Positions 23,674-38,100 of a stretch of 64,000 nt of DNA are shown piece by piece; positions within the stretch are counted from its first letter, which is position 1, and every line of letters begins with the position of its first letter. The position numbers and the translations under genes are program-made. Source of the DNA: Hormiphora californensis (taxonomy: Eukaryota; Ctenophora; Tentaculata; Cydippida; Pleurobrachiidae). The stretch lies in contig CM035357.1 of assembly GCA_020137815.1 (NCBI GenBank), positions 3,120,528 to 3,184,527 of the forward strand, written 5' to 3'. Below the pieces are notes generated by a model. The model was not told the origin of the DNA, did not search any database, and saw only the letters and a program-made list of their open reading frames with translations.

Positions 23674-24522
23674 CAGTCGGACCCCGATTTAACGGCACCC
23701 TCGGGGGAAAGGGTTTTGTCCGTTAAATCGGGGTGTCCGTTAAATCGGGGTAGAGCATATTTGGCCCATAAAACCCTATTTTTGTCCAAAATGATATACT
23801 AAAACACCTCTAAGTGTTAAATGCAATGTCCATGTATTGATTACATGATCATTTCTGATTAGAGAAAGAAAATAATTTTTTTTAATTCAAAAAAAGTTAT
23901 AAAATGTTTCTAAGGTACAACTACGTCCGAATCGTTTATCGAATCAGTGCATCTTATCGCATGTCTTGCTGCTAATTAGACGGTTCGAAACGAACCGATA
24001 CGTGATACCATGCCGAATCGGGGCAATTTAAGCGGGGTGAGGAAGAATTCGAATTTCAAAATATCTTTTTCTCTGAAATTCATGGGGAGCACCGATCAAA
24101 GCATTGAGAATCATTCTGTAAAATTTTCCAAAAAAAAGGTATGAAAATTTTTCAAGGGTATATCAACCACGTCCGAATCGTGTTTCGAATCAGTGCATCT
24201 TATCGCACGTCCTGTCGATAATTAGACGGTTCGAAACGAACTGATACGTGATCCCCATGGGTCTAGTTTAACAAGCGTCAAAATTGCAATTCGATGGGTA
24301 TCATGGGGATCACATATCTATTCGTTTCGAACCGTCTAATTACCGGCAAGACTTGCAATAAGATGCACCGATTCGAAACACGATTCGGACGTAGTTGATA
24401 CACCTTTGAAAAATTTTCAAAAAGTTTTCAAAAAAAATTTCAAAAAATTTTTGGGGGAAATTTATCCTGCCGTTAAATCGGGGTGCCGCTAAATCGGGGG
24501 CCGCTAAATCGGGGTCCGACTG
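23674..24522. mobile_element. Tigger/pogo-like MITE, long copy
   Basis: TA-flanked, with the same termini and internal triplicated unit as the 13909-14774 copy, and a very similar first 150 bases. No coding capacity. It lies just beyond the LINE 3' end. Confidence 0.8.
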
Positions 24523-24622
24523 TAGTTATATAGTAGTTCCGTGGTATGTGCTTTTCCTAGAATACAAAACTGTCAGGTGCTGCAGTACTTGAATATGTTT
24601 TATTTTGGACTTGGTTTGCTTC

Positions 24623-24781
24623 CTCTAAAGTCTAAATAATATTGTTATCATGGATATATTTGTTGAGTAACAACAGGGGTACAACATGGATATATTGGAT
24701 AGTATCCAATATATCCATGTTGTACCCCTGTTGTTACTCAACAAATATATCCATGATAACAATATTATTTAGACTTTAGAG
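24623..24781. repeat. 159-bp palindrome
   Basis: The left arm starts CTCTAAAGTCTAAATAATAT, the right arm is its exact reverse complement, and the centre is at GGATAGTATCC near 24702. There are almost no mismatches. Confidence 0.9.
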
Positions 24782-24966
24782 CAAGAAAACTGCAGGTCCA
24801 AATCCAATGGATACGCTAAAAGCTTTGTCTTGAATCTTGATCTGTTTATAATACAAGTATTGTTCTACGAGTACGTGTTATTACAACAGTAATCTACAGT
24901 TTCCACAACTAGAATATACATTCTGTATGCAGCATGAAAGTCTTCACCCTATACTTTTGGAATGAG

Positions 24967-25033
24967 CTGTCAGACCAATGCTTTGACCACAGTTCTCGCG
25001 CACTGCTCTTATTTGAATGCAATGCTCTGACAG
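24967..25033. mobile_element. Short CTGTCAG MITE (family E)
   Basis: Termini CTGTCAGACCAATGCTTTGA and ATGCTCTGACAG, with the characteristic inner motif CCACAGTT. Related copies are at 33143-33214, 55145-55224 and (partial) 42748 and 45398. Confidence 0.65.
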
Positions 25034-25229
25034 GGAATGAGTAAGTAGTTAAATTCATTCGGTGACATTTTGACCATCCCTAACGAAAATCGGTCCTATC
25101 TAGTATCTCGAAAAATATTCACGGTTCATTGGCTCCGTTGGCGACAGCAGTCCGGCATATTGTTATTTCCATATTCTCAAAATGACTTGATAATTATTCT
25201 GTGCTGTTTATACTACAAGTACAAAACTA

Positions 25230-25292
25230 GACCAAAAAACCAGACCCCCCTAAGGCCACGGGGCACTTGCCAGTGCAGTGATAGAATGCCTG
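25230..25292 (-). repeat. Tip of a family D repeat
   Basis: On the minus strand reads TATCACTGCACTGGCAAGTG then CCCCGTGGCC, the same start as the copy at 38088. The element body is not clear beyond GGGGGGTCTGG, so this is a truncated copy. Confidence 0.55.
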
Positions 25293-25349
25293 GTGAGGAA
25301 AATGCATTTAGATTTTATATTGTTCTATTGAAATCCAAGCTTTTGTAAT

Positions 25350-26225
<876 letters not shown>

Positions 26226-26621
26226 CTCGAGAGCGAGCATGAGTAGCCTACGAGCATCGCTCTCTGCGAGCAGCTCAGTCTCTAGCTAGCTCTGCTCGAC
26301 TCTCTGCTATTTCTCATCTGCTCTCCTCCTCTCTGTCGTCCATCTGCTACTCTCTCCTCTCTACCGATCATTATGCCATCGATTTCTCTGAGACGTCATC
26401 AGTCCTATGGTTCTTCCAACAGTCGGGTTTATAATTTAGAGAGCAGTATATGCCGTTCGGCTTATAGTGTGCCTAGAGTTTTACTCTCGCCTAGAGACCG
26501 ATAAATGTTCGGACCTATGTTTTTTCCCTAATGAAAGCATTAACAGATACAACCGTTGTGGTTTTGCTAAAATTTAGAGTTAGCATCGTACTTGATTCCG
26601 GTTCACGAGACCATTATAGAT

Positions 26622-28082
26622 CACGTGTCCTGAGGAGTTTTTTACCACAAAATCGCCTAATGACCCGAATTGTTACAGACCGCTCAACCCACTTAATTTT
26701 TTGACTTAGAATTCTGAAAAACACCATACGAATTAAACAATCCTGCATGTGGCTCCGTTTTTTGCGTAAAACGGCAAAAACTGTCATTTTTAGCAATTTT
26801 CGTCTTTTTTCGTATTTCAGAGGTTCTAGGAAATCCCCCTTAAAAGATACGGTCTTGAGATTTTTTACCAATAAAATATAATCAATTTGCTACAGATTAG
26901 TCCTGAGTTTGTGTGATTTGGTCGAAAACTCTCGTTACTGTGGCCCCTTAAAGATGTCTACTCTGCAAACACGTTTTTGGCTCCTGTGACCACAGTTGTG
27001 GACCAAAATAAGAGTTAGTAGTATACACCAAAAGTTGCGTCTTCTCAAGGCGAACAACCTGGTTTTTACGAATTTTGATTTCATGCAGGCGTTCAAAAAT
27101 TACAGCCGAAAAACTGGTACAGTGGATCCAGGTAAGATTTCGGAAAACTACACATTTTCGTACATGAAAATGAAGCTCAGACAAATGCCAACGTGATGCA
27201 AAACGTGTCTAACTTATTTCGTTTAGAAGTTATAGCCAAAATAAAATTGCTTATATTTGCCTTGAAAATACACTTTAAAAACCATACTTTTAAACAAATT
27301 CTGACAATTTCAAACAAATTTTGTCCATAGGGGCTAAGTTGGTGCACCAGAGTTGAAATTTTATTCGTATTGCAATTTTAGACAGATTTGCTGTTTTTCA
27401 GGGCTTTTAGAGGGTGTTTTCAAGGCAAATATAAGCACTTTTATTTTGGCTATAACTTCTAAACGAAATAAGTTAGACACTTCCCGTTTTTTGCATCACG
27501 TTGGCATTTGTCTGAGCTTCATTTTCATGTACGAAAATGTGTAGTTTTCCGAAATCTTACCTGGATTAGGGTTTGTTGAAGTAGGGATATTTCCGAAATC
27601 CACTGTACCAGTTTTTCGGCTGTAATTTTTGAACGCCTGCATGAAATCAAAATTCGTAAAACCAGGTTGTTCGCCTTGAGAAGACGCAACTTTTGGTGTA
27701 TACTAACTCTTATTTTGGTCCACAACTGTGGTCACCGGAGCCAAAAACGTGTTTGCAGAGTAGACATCTTTAAGGGGCCACAGTAACGAGAGTTTTCGAC
27801 CAAATCACACAAACCCAGGACCAATCTGTAGCAAATTGATTATATTTTATTGGTAAAAAATCTCAAGACCGTATCTCTTAAGGGGGATTTCCTAGAACCT
27901 CTGAAATACGAAAAAAGACGAAAATTGCTAAAAATGACAGTTTTTGCCGTTTTACGCAAAAACGGCACATGACAGGATTTTAATTTTATGTTTTTCGGAT
28001 TCTACGTCAAAAAATACGTGGGGTAGGGTCCGTAACTTCTCGGGTCACTCTAGGCGAGGTAAAACCTCCTTCCAGGACACCT
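26622..28082. mobile_element. Long inverted-repeat (foldback) element
   Basis: Arms of about 650 bases (about 26622-27290 and 27400-28082) are near-exact reverse complements: for example GCAAACACGTTTTTGGCTCC at left pairs with its complement near 27740-27760. Tips are GTGTCCTG and CAGGACAC. The spacer is about 110 bases. The right arm has small deletions and a 20-base insertion near 27570-27595. No transposase frame is found. Confidence 0.8.
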
Positions 28083-29984
28083 AGCTGTGTGTGACCTGCC
28101 GCGAAGTGTTTATATGGTGATTGATCACGACTTTTAATCCGAGCCATAATCCACACATCACCATGTTTTACAGCAGTTATTCAAAAGTTCTCTTAGTTGA
28201 TCAGCTAGGTGACACACGTACGGTATTCGTTGATGTTCTAACCCGGTTAACAATATATTCGTCGCAAAGGAGGGTGAGAAGAATATACCATATACCTGCA
28301 GTTAGCGTATGTGGTTTGCGGCAATTTATCAGAAGATGAATACCATGGTATATTGAATACCTGGTTAGCGTATGTGGTTTGCATTACTTATAACATGTAA
28401 TTACTATACTAGGTATGTGATATTTATCACAGACATGCTCTGAATCTCTAAAATACCATGGAGATTTCACTGTCTGCTTCTTGAAGGTTATAAATGATAA
28501 CTGCTAGCGGTATAATATTTTTAATATGCTGCTAGTTATAAAATACAAGGAAATTTTTTTTAACTAGTTATATTAATATAGCTGTTATAACTATCGTCTG
28601 GAAAATTTCTTTATGAATGTTGGATTTTGTTGTTGGTGTGTATGATGGAATTTTTTATTGAATCGTTTGGGACCAGAGTTAATGGGCTAAACCGTATTGC
28701 AGTGGTACGGTAACCGCGTCGTTTTTAGCAGGGTCCTTTTGTTGATGTTGTTTTATATTCTCTTGGTGGTCTGTGTGTGTGTGTGTGTGGCAGTGTTTTG
28801 TGACCTGTTGTATTAACTCTCTATGTTGTAGGATGTACTGAAGATGGCATTTTAGCCGAAAGGCCTTTACACCTGATACCTCGTCGTTTTCTTTAAGCCC
28901 TACCCCAATCCCCTATATGATGGAATTGTATCTTTAATTTTATTTGGTGTGTACTGGCAGTACTACTGCCCCTTACTTTGTTTGCTCTCTATATAGGTCT
29001 AGGTCTATCTATCCATAGCTTTGTGCTTGTTTCTACGTCCCGGTCTAAAGCTGTGATCTATGTAAAAATGAGTCCAATTTCATAAAATATGCAATTAATT
29101 AGGTACATATTACTTATGTTGTAGGCCAGCTGTGATGTTAAAAACATTGTTTTTCAATTTCTGTGTTATTTTGACTCAAAACAACACAGAAAAACAATGT
29201 TTTTCCACTTTTTCACTGCCACTTTTTGTTACGTTGCACGGGAAGGACCTCTACCCCCTTTATTGAAATTTGTTTACATTTGAGAGAGTATCACACATTA
29301 CATAGTGTGAGAGAAAAGTGTGTGTGGGTATCTCAACCCTACGGACAAGGACACCTACCCAACTTCCTGTAAAGCTGGCAACATCGATCTACAAGCAACC
29401 ATCCCATCAAAACAGATAAACTTGTCATGTTGTTGTCAGTCTGCTGATTGTTGTCATGTTTGTCTCTCTATAGGTTTCGTCATGTATGCTGTCCGTCAGT
29501 TTGGTAATAAGTTTTGTGTCATATTGAATTGTATTATTATTCACTAAGGGTTGACCCCCCCCCCCCAGTGTATTGTTAGTAAGGTCCCTTCCCCTGGTGT
29601 TCCATCTGAGGGAGTCTGGAGGTGTTGTGCAGTTTGGTAGTTGTATCTTGGGGCGTTCTAGAGTTTGCATTTTATAGGGTTCATTGTTGTACCTTCAGCC
29701 TTTCCCCTGGTTTCTCTTTTATCGCCCTATTGGACGGTATGCTGTAGGTTGTCGTAGGCAGGGTTGGTCGTTGGAGGGTTTTATAGATAGGATTGATTAT
29801 TACAGTTATCACTGACCCGCTTACAATACTTTTTCAGGCAAGCATATTCTATCATTATGATAGTATCATATTTCAGGTGTCTACCACATCTCAGTAATAC
29901 CTTTCTGTACATACGCAGGGCACAACTCCCGAGTGGAGAACCGTTCATTGCACCCCCACCCCCATTCTCATTTTTAGGTACGAA
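28083..29984. other. Gene-free region with a GT microsatellite
   Basis: Holds (GT)n near 28772-28790, then CTGAAGATGGCATTTTAGCCGAAA (28838-28861 in parts), a motif form seen near ends of some Penelope-like elements; I only note the likeness. A partial inverted repeat of AAAACAATGTTTTTC surrounds 29142-29200, and a poly-C run is near 29556. No gene is supported. Confidence 0.4.
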
Positions 29985-30790
29985 ACACTTAGGACTGAAG
30001 TTAGGACCGGTCCCAGCGTAGTTAGGACCAAAATTTGCAATGTGGCTTTCACGAACGGCCAAAGTTAGGACCGTTTTTAGAGAGTTAGGACCGGTCCCAA
30101 CTTTCGGTCCTAACTCCGGTCCCAGCTGTTTAATTCGACACTTTAATTGCGTGATGCCCCACGTGACTACCTTTCCCGCGGTCTTAAAGGTTGACAAGAT
30201 ACCTAAAACTTTTCGTATATCGTCTTATTTTGATTTATTATTAATTTTCAGCATTTTTTCAGAATTTTTTGTCGGCTAGAAAAAAATTCGAAATAGGGGG
30301 TCTACCGATATTGTCAGCACTGGTTTTACTGGGCACACTCACTGCGTCTCGCAAATTGAAATTCACGTTTCCGGTTCCTCAAAAGATAAAGACTTGATCT
30401 TGGTTGCGTTGGATTGGTCTCAATAAGACCTTTCCAACGCTACCAAAACGGTTTCTGTATCTCATCAGGAACCGGAGATATTACGGTATCAATTTTAAAA
30501 AAGGCACACTCATTTGTCAGTAGACCCCCTATTTTGCACATATTTCTAGCCGACAAAAAATTCTGAAAAAATGCTGAAAATTAATGATAAATCAAAATAA
30601 GACGATATACGAAAAGTTTTAGGTATCTTGTCAACCTTTAACTATCAAAAAAGATCCCAACTCTCTAATTTGCGGTCCCAACTCCAGTCCCAACCACTAG
30701 GATTTTGGTCCTAACTCTCCCTAGAGTTAGGACTGGTAAAAGCTGTCCTAACTCTCATTTGGGACCAAAATGCAGTCCTAACTTTGACAG
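29985..30790. mobile_element. Foldback element with AGTTAGGACC arrays
   Basis: Outer arms carry repeated AGTTAGGACCG words at left (29995-30125) and the complement at right (30655-30785). Inner arms of about 115 bases (30185-30300 and 30520-30645; CGTATATCGTCTTATTTTGA and its complement) are nearly perfect. The loop is about 220 bases. A related AGTTAGGACC end with TTCGTGAAAG occurs at 31545-31710, and another at about 59875-59935. Confidence 0.7.
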
Positions 30791-30941
30791 GTGAAGCCAT
30801 AATGTGCATTCGAGCACCATGAGTGTACACTTTTATGGGATCTCAGCCGCAGTTTTAATGAAAACAACACCATTTCCAAAACAACCTCCGATTGCTCCGA
30901 TAGTACAATCTCCATAAATCAACTATTTGTGAAATCCTGAA

Positions 30942-31345
<404 letters not shown>

Positions 31346-31544
31346 TACTGATATATTCATTGATATATGAACACTATTCATACACCAACTTGACTGGAAA
31401 TTCCACCTGTACCCTTCTGTTGAGGATGTCACGTGATCATGTTTATACTCGTGTCAGTCTATCTGATTCATAAATGGCTATTGGTGATCACGTGTTTGTT
31501 TACCTATTGGTTTTCAACACTCACATGGGTCTCATGTGATATTT

Positions 31545-31710
31545 AGGACTGCGTGAGGTACGGTCCTAACTTCTGTTTCGTGAAAGTCAAAATAGAGAGC
31601 TTTGGGATAATTACCCTCCCCACCTACCCCCAACTTTTGTTCGTGAAAGCCATTTCAAAAAAGTCCTAGTGCAAAATCGGTCCCGAAAAAGTTAGGACCA
31701 AAGTGTTCGT
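31545..31710. repeat. AGTTAGGACC repeat pair
   Basis: Starts GGACTGCGTGAGGTACGGTC with CTAACT and ends AAAAGTTAGGACC plus GTTCGTGAAGGACCC. Both TTTCGTGAAAG and TTCGTGAAAGCC occur inside. It is the short relative of the 29985-30790 element. Confidence 0.5.
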
Positions 31711-31954
31711 GAAGGACCCCCAGCAGAAATTCACAATTAATCATGATTCAACTTTCAGGTCACCCTTATTCTAATCCCCCGGTTCTCTGGCTCATCCTTG
31801 CACTTAGGTCCCTGCTCTCTACTTTATCTCTCCCTTTCTCTCTTTTTCTCTTTTAGAATTTCGGGTATGCCTCTTCTCACGCAGTTTCCCCCGTGGAAGT
31901 CTTTTATAGTCGTTGTTTTGGCTATTCCCTAATTGCATTTATTCCCTTTTTTTT

Positions 31955-32356
31955 CTTTTTTTCTTTTTTATGTCTTCATCGTTCCTATATCTGTCACCCC
32001 CCACCACATCATGTGAACCCTGTCAGGCAATTGCTGACCCTATTTGCTTCAATCACGAAGGCAGGTCAGGCGGGCTAAGTCTGACAGCGTCTATATAACA
32101 TACATGTGAGGTGGAGTTTGACAGATATCATCTCTGCAGCCATTTAATTGACCTCGGACTTCCGTATACTACGAGCACCCAATCTCTGGTGTTCTATGCA
32201 GTTCTATGCCCAATCACTGACAGTAACGCTTGCAGTATGTAGTCAATTAAACTTCTTGGCGTAGCATATGACGACACCTTAGAGACTAGTTGAAAAGCAG
32301 GGTGTGGAAGCGGGGTCAAATTTATTTATTCCCTTTTCTTCTTATTCTTTGGGTCT

Positions 32357-32439
<83 letters not shown>

Positions 32440-32958
32440 ATCTCTCTCTATCTCTCTCTCTCAGCTCTCTCTCACTCAATATCTTTACCCTTGAGCTTAA
32501 CCATTTTTCACGAACACTATCAAATCGCACGATCAGCACACGGCTATCACTCCCGTCTCACACACGAACATATACATGCTTGGTCACGAACATTTGACCC
32601 TGCTTCCACACCCTGCTTTCAACTAGTCTCTAAGGTGTCGTCATATGCTATGTCAAGAAGTCCAGTTGACTACATACTGCAAGCTTTACTGTCAGTGATT
32701 GGGCAACAGAATAGCATAGAGCACCAGAGATTGGGTGTTCGCAGAATACGGTTAATACCGGTTTCAACTGGATGGCTGCAGAGATGATATCCGTCAAACT
32801 CCACCTCACATGTATGTTGTATAGACGCTGTCAGACTTAGCCCGCCTGACCTGCCTTCGTGATTGAAGCAAATAGGGTCAGGCAATTGCCTGACAGGGTT
32901 CACATGATGAGGTGGGGGGTGACAGATATAGGAACGATGAAGACACGAAAAAAAAAAC
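31955..32958. mobile_element. Long inverted-repeat element with (CT)n centre
   Basis: Arms of about 370 bases (31955-32330 and 32585-32958): TGTCTTCATCGTTCCTATAT at left matches the complement at about 32925-32944, and GAGACTAGTTGAAAGCAGG-like sequence near the inner ends pairs at 32285 and 32620. The centre, 32358-32463, is a nearly pure (CT)n tract. The arms have diverged by scattered single changes. No transposase. Confidence 0.8.
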
Positions 32959-33142
32959 AATGTTTTTAACAAAATTTGAGTATATATATAAGTGAAATAG
33001 CTGATTGAACTAAACTTCCTTGTTTTTATTTATAAGTGAAATAATATAGTGAAATACCTAGATCTAGGTATTTCACTATATTTCACTATATCTAGCTAGA
33101 CCCGTTTTGATTTTTAACCGACAACATCAAACCTAGGTTTCT

Positions 33143-33214
33143 CTGTCAGGCCAATGCTCTGACCACAGTTCTCTCTGAAGAAATGAAAATAGGGTCAGGC
33201 CAATGCTCTGACAG
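33143..33214. mobile_element. Short CTGTCAG MITE (family E)
   Basis: Begins CTGTCAGGCCAATGCTCTGA and ends with GGTCAGGCCAATGCTCTGAC then AG. It contains the CCACAGTTCTC motif shared with the other copies. Confidence 0.75.
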
Positions 33215-34056
33215 AGGTTTTTAATTCAACATATATCAAATCCGTGACTCCGAGCACTCTTTTCTCTAATTAGTGGTCTCGGCAACCTAGGAAGTTGACC
33301 TACGCCGGAATAGTACTGTATTGTACTGCACAGTGTACAGGAGGGAAATTGATATATTCATACATAATATATTGATATTGACCCCCATTATATTTATTCT
33401 CTTTCAGAAAAGGCGAAAGAGAGTAAATATGGACAAGAAAATGAGGGAGAAATATAATCAATAATTGATAAAAACAAAATATACTTGTGGCCGTATATTA
33501 ATTTTTTCTTTATTGCGTTAACGGTTAATTAATAGGGAAATCAAGTTCACGGCCACTAAGTATATTTTGTTTTTCACCAATAAGCAATTTCAGTGCCAGT
33601 TCTACAAGTTGAAGTAGTATAAGTGTGTGGCTGTAGCAATTTAAATGTACCTGTTCTCGACCTGGCCTACATCCAGAATATGTTCTAATTAAAGCTGCTT
33701 GAAACGGTATTATGCGATTGTTAGAAATGATTTGAATTACACAGATCTGTAGCATCATCACGTATTTATTCTGTTGTATTAAACAATTCCTAATTACTTT
33801 TAAATATGACGGATTCTAATTAACATATTATAATAGCTGCACTCCCAATTCTCCCATGTGCCGCGATTAGGTGGTAAGCGGTAAATGTTGCCTTGATTTG
33901 GACACAATTTTTACAAAAAATTGTGTCCAAATCAAGGCAACATTTACAGTAAATCCTAATCGGGTAGTAAATGACATTTACTACCCGATTAGGTTCACGA
34001 TTGTTATTATAGTTATATGTGCATCTTACTTGTGTGTTTGTATTAAATATCATCCG
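33215..34056. other. Gene-free region with small palindromes
   Basis: AT-rich DNA. A two-part hairpin lies at 33885-33990: TTGCCTTGATTTGGACACAA with its complement, then CCTAATCGGGTAGTAAATG with its complement. No coding support. Confidence 0.6.
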
Positions 34057-35100
<1,044 letters not shown>

Positions 35101-38100
35101 ATGTCACGGGGATTGATTGAACCTACTATGGAAACTCAAACTTATGCATATGGTGGTAAGAATTGCTTGTAAACTTGAATTTATGATTATCTAATCTAGA
35201 AGTAGACTAAAATTAATAATTAAAACTTTAATTATTAAAACCCCATCAATATCTGCTTGTGTTAATGTATTGATGACACGTATTTCTATACAGTTCGACG
35301 CGTGGTGATATTAGCCTGGTCGGTGGCAGTGCTTGCCTTCAACATCCTCATTGTAATATCCATTACTCATCGCTGTAGTTACAGGAAAAAGGTGAATCTA
35401 TAATTATCTAAATTGGCTTTTTATAGTACATTAACATAAAAACCTAGGGTGGTTTGAAATCTGGCTATGAGTATGACTATCTAATAGCTTCTATCTAAAT
35501 TTGCTTTTTGTAGTTTGTTCTGAGATTAGGGTCAGGCCTGCAAAGTTCCCTATCACGACTATTATAAGAGAGGTGCATAATTGATCCTCGTTAACTTTAT
35601 TAATTATTTTAACTAAATTGTTTAACAATTGTTATCTGATTTCAGTCCTGGTGTCTAATAATGCTGGCATGTCTTTACTACATCCTGTGCAGCTTTGCCC
35701 ACGTGGCGTTTGCCTTTCTACTAACTGGTCCACACGGTGCCTGGTATTGCACCACCATATATGGATCCTTCATTTTTAGCTTCTCTATGGGCAGCATTTA
35801 CTGCGTGGTAAGTGTGTGACAAATATTAACCCGATCTAGAAGTAGAATTGTACAGGGTGTCCCACTGTCAATTTGCGTGACCTGCCATTTTGGCTCATGA
35901 CCAGACTCCATTAGATTAATCAAAACTCATCGAAAATTTGATGTAGTGTATTGGGATTCTCCATATCCGGTAAATCAACAGTGGAAATGAAGAACGGTCC
36001 ACTATTATAGTGGGCCGTTCTTCATAATAACTACCAAACTTGAATACTTTATTTAGCACGGACACATGGCGTCTGCAGGCGACTCGATCTAGAACTGTGA
36101 TCTTGAAAGTTGAGAGTCTTGAACACGTTACCCAACCTTCAGGAACCGACCGAATCAGGAAATAGTAGTCCCTGATTGGCTGATAACCAGTCACATGACC
36201 TAAATAACGAGTTCTGATTGGTTGTTTACTTAAGTGTCGATCGGTTCCTGCCAACCTTCCTTATTTCAATTTCAGCAGAATGAAACATCTTAACTAATTA
36301 TGTACTTACTATTAATTACTTAAATTAATTCCCACATTTTCAGCTTGGTGTGTCAATTGAAAGGTACATCTACATTATCTACGCCCTCCGTTACGAATAC
36401 ATTGTAAAGCTCCGACGTATTGTGGTATTTGCAGTTCTCCTTGTATCCGGAACTATTCTAGCTTTGTCGCTGAGCAGTGTGGGTGGGTTATCATTTACAC
36501 TGCGGATATTCAATACTACCGCCATTTGTGTGATGGATACTTCACCTTATCTAGCCGGGGTGAGTTTCACTGTAGATATTTTATCAGGAACCGACCGAAT
36601 CAGGAAATACTGGTCCCTGATTGGCTGATAACTGCAGTCACGTGACCTAAATAACAAGTTCTGATTGGTTGTTTACTTGTGTCGGTCGGTTCCTGGATTT
36701 TATTTTTAACCAATTTGAGCCAATTAACGCCAAATTGAGAGATGTACATTTTTTGGTGATTCTAGGGACCTATAGCCTACTTTTAGTGAAGGTCTCGCAT
36801 GGGTATCTAAAAATTCCTTGATTTGACTCAAATGCCTAGAGGACTAAGTATAATTAACTGTCGATTTTGCTAGATAACGAAATCACCCCTCGTAGCCCGC
36901 AAGGTAGGGGTAATTTCGTTACAAAAAATTTTGCCGGAGTAGTACTGTACGAATACATATTCCATTCTTTCGATATGTAACTTCAACTTTTATAACTAAT
37001 CAATAAGCTATAACTAATTAATTAGCTATTTATCCATCTCCTTTTCAGGATTTATCCTATTTGGCTACAGCAGCTTATCTTGCTCCTATTATCCTAGTTC
37101 CCACCCTTTGGACGCGGATTCACATCCTACGCAATTCTATAATTTCCAGAACACCCATTTCTAACGCGAGTAGCAAGAGAAGCTCAATAGAAAGTTCATC
37201 CTCCATTCACAGCGTTCAGACTGATCTCCAATATGAAAGGTAAACAAGAAGTAATTAATTATTTTGATAGTTTTTCATATAATTTTTTCCCTGTCCCGAA
37301 GGCATTCACCCGGATGGTCCTTTTAGCACGTGTGCTAAAAAGATCATTCAGGGTTTATAAATTAGCAGATTGTGTAGTTAACTAAGTGTCCGTCCGTCCA
37401 TCACGGACAACCCCTAACAACAAGTCTGCTCCTTCACAAAACTTTCATCTCACGCTTCGTTGATTCAACGAAGGATATGATTAACACACATTGTGGCACG
37501 CAATTACTCGCTGATAGCACTTCCCACTAATAGTGGGCCACTATCACCTGAAATCACTTTGGGCGCCCTACAGCCATGCCATGAAGTGGTAGAACGTCTT
37601 CCAAGCATGAAACTACTGTCACACTTTGTTGAAACTACAAGTCACAGTAGCGAGTCGAGTTGAGATGCGGTTAAAGTTGAAGCACTTGGTAACCAACTGG
37701 GGTCTCCTAAGCAACTGCCCTGGTTGCCATAGCAACTGTCTTGGTTACCATAGCAACTGCTTTGGTTACTGCATAGCAACTTACCTAGTTACCTCAGTAA
37801 CCTGTCTGGCACCGCCGACCCCATCTGAGCGCACTGTTTGAGAATCAAATGGGGTATGGCGCCGCCATACAGTCATGACTGCAGTAACCAACATCGGATC
37901 AGTCAAAAAATGCTCTTTGAGCACAAAATTCATCAGGAAATCCAGTTTCGAAGTTTATTCATCAATTTTAAATCCATTTGTGGCAGGGAAACACCGAATT
38001 ATGAATACATAATGCAATAATTCTTGTTTTAACGTGGTTGTGCTTTGGTTAGAATTTGCTTGACAATATTTCCCAAGATATATCACTGCACTGGCAAGTG

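Noticed and set aside
28838-28862. Hammerhead-ribozyme-like CTGAAGA...GAAA
   Set aside because: The core needs CTGATGA; the A variant and lack of a clear stem III and cleavage site make a working ribozyme unlikely.
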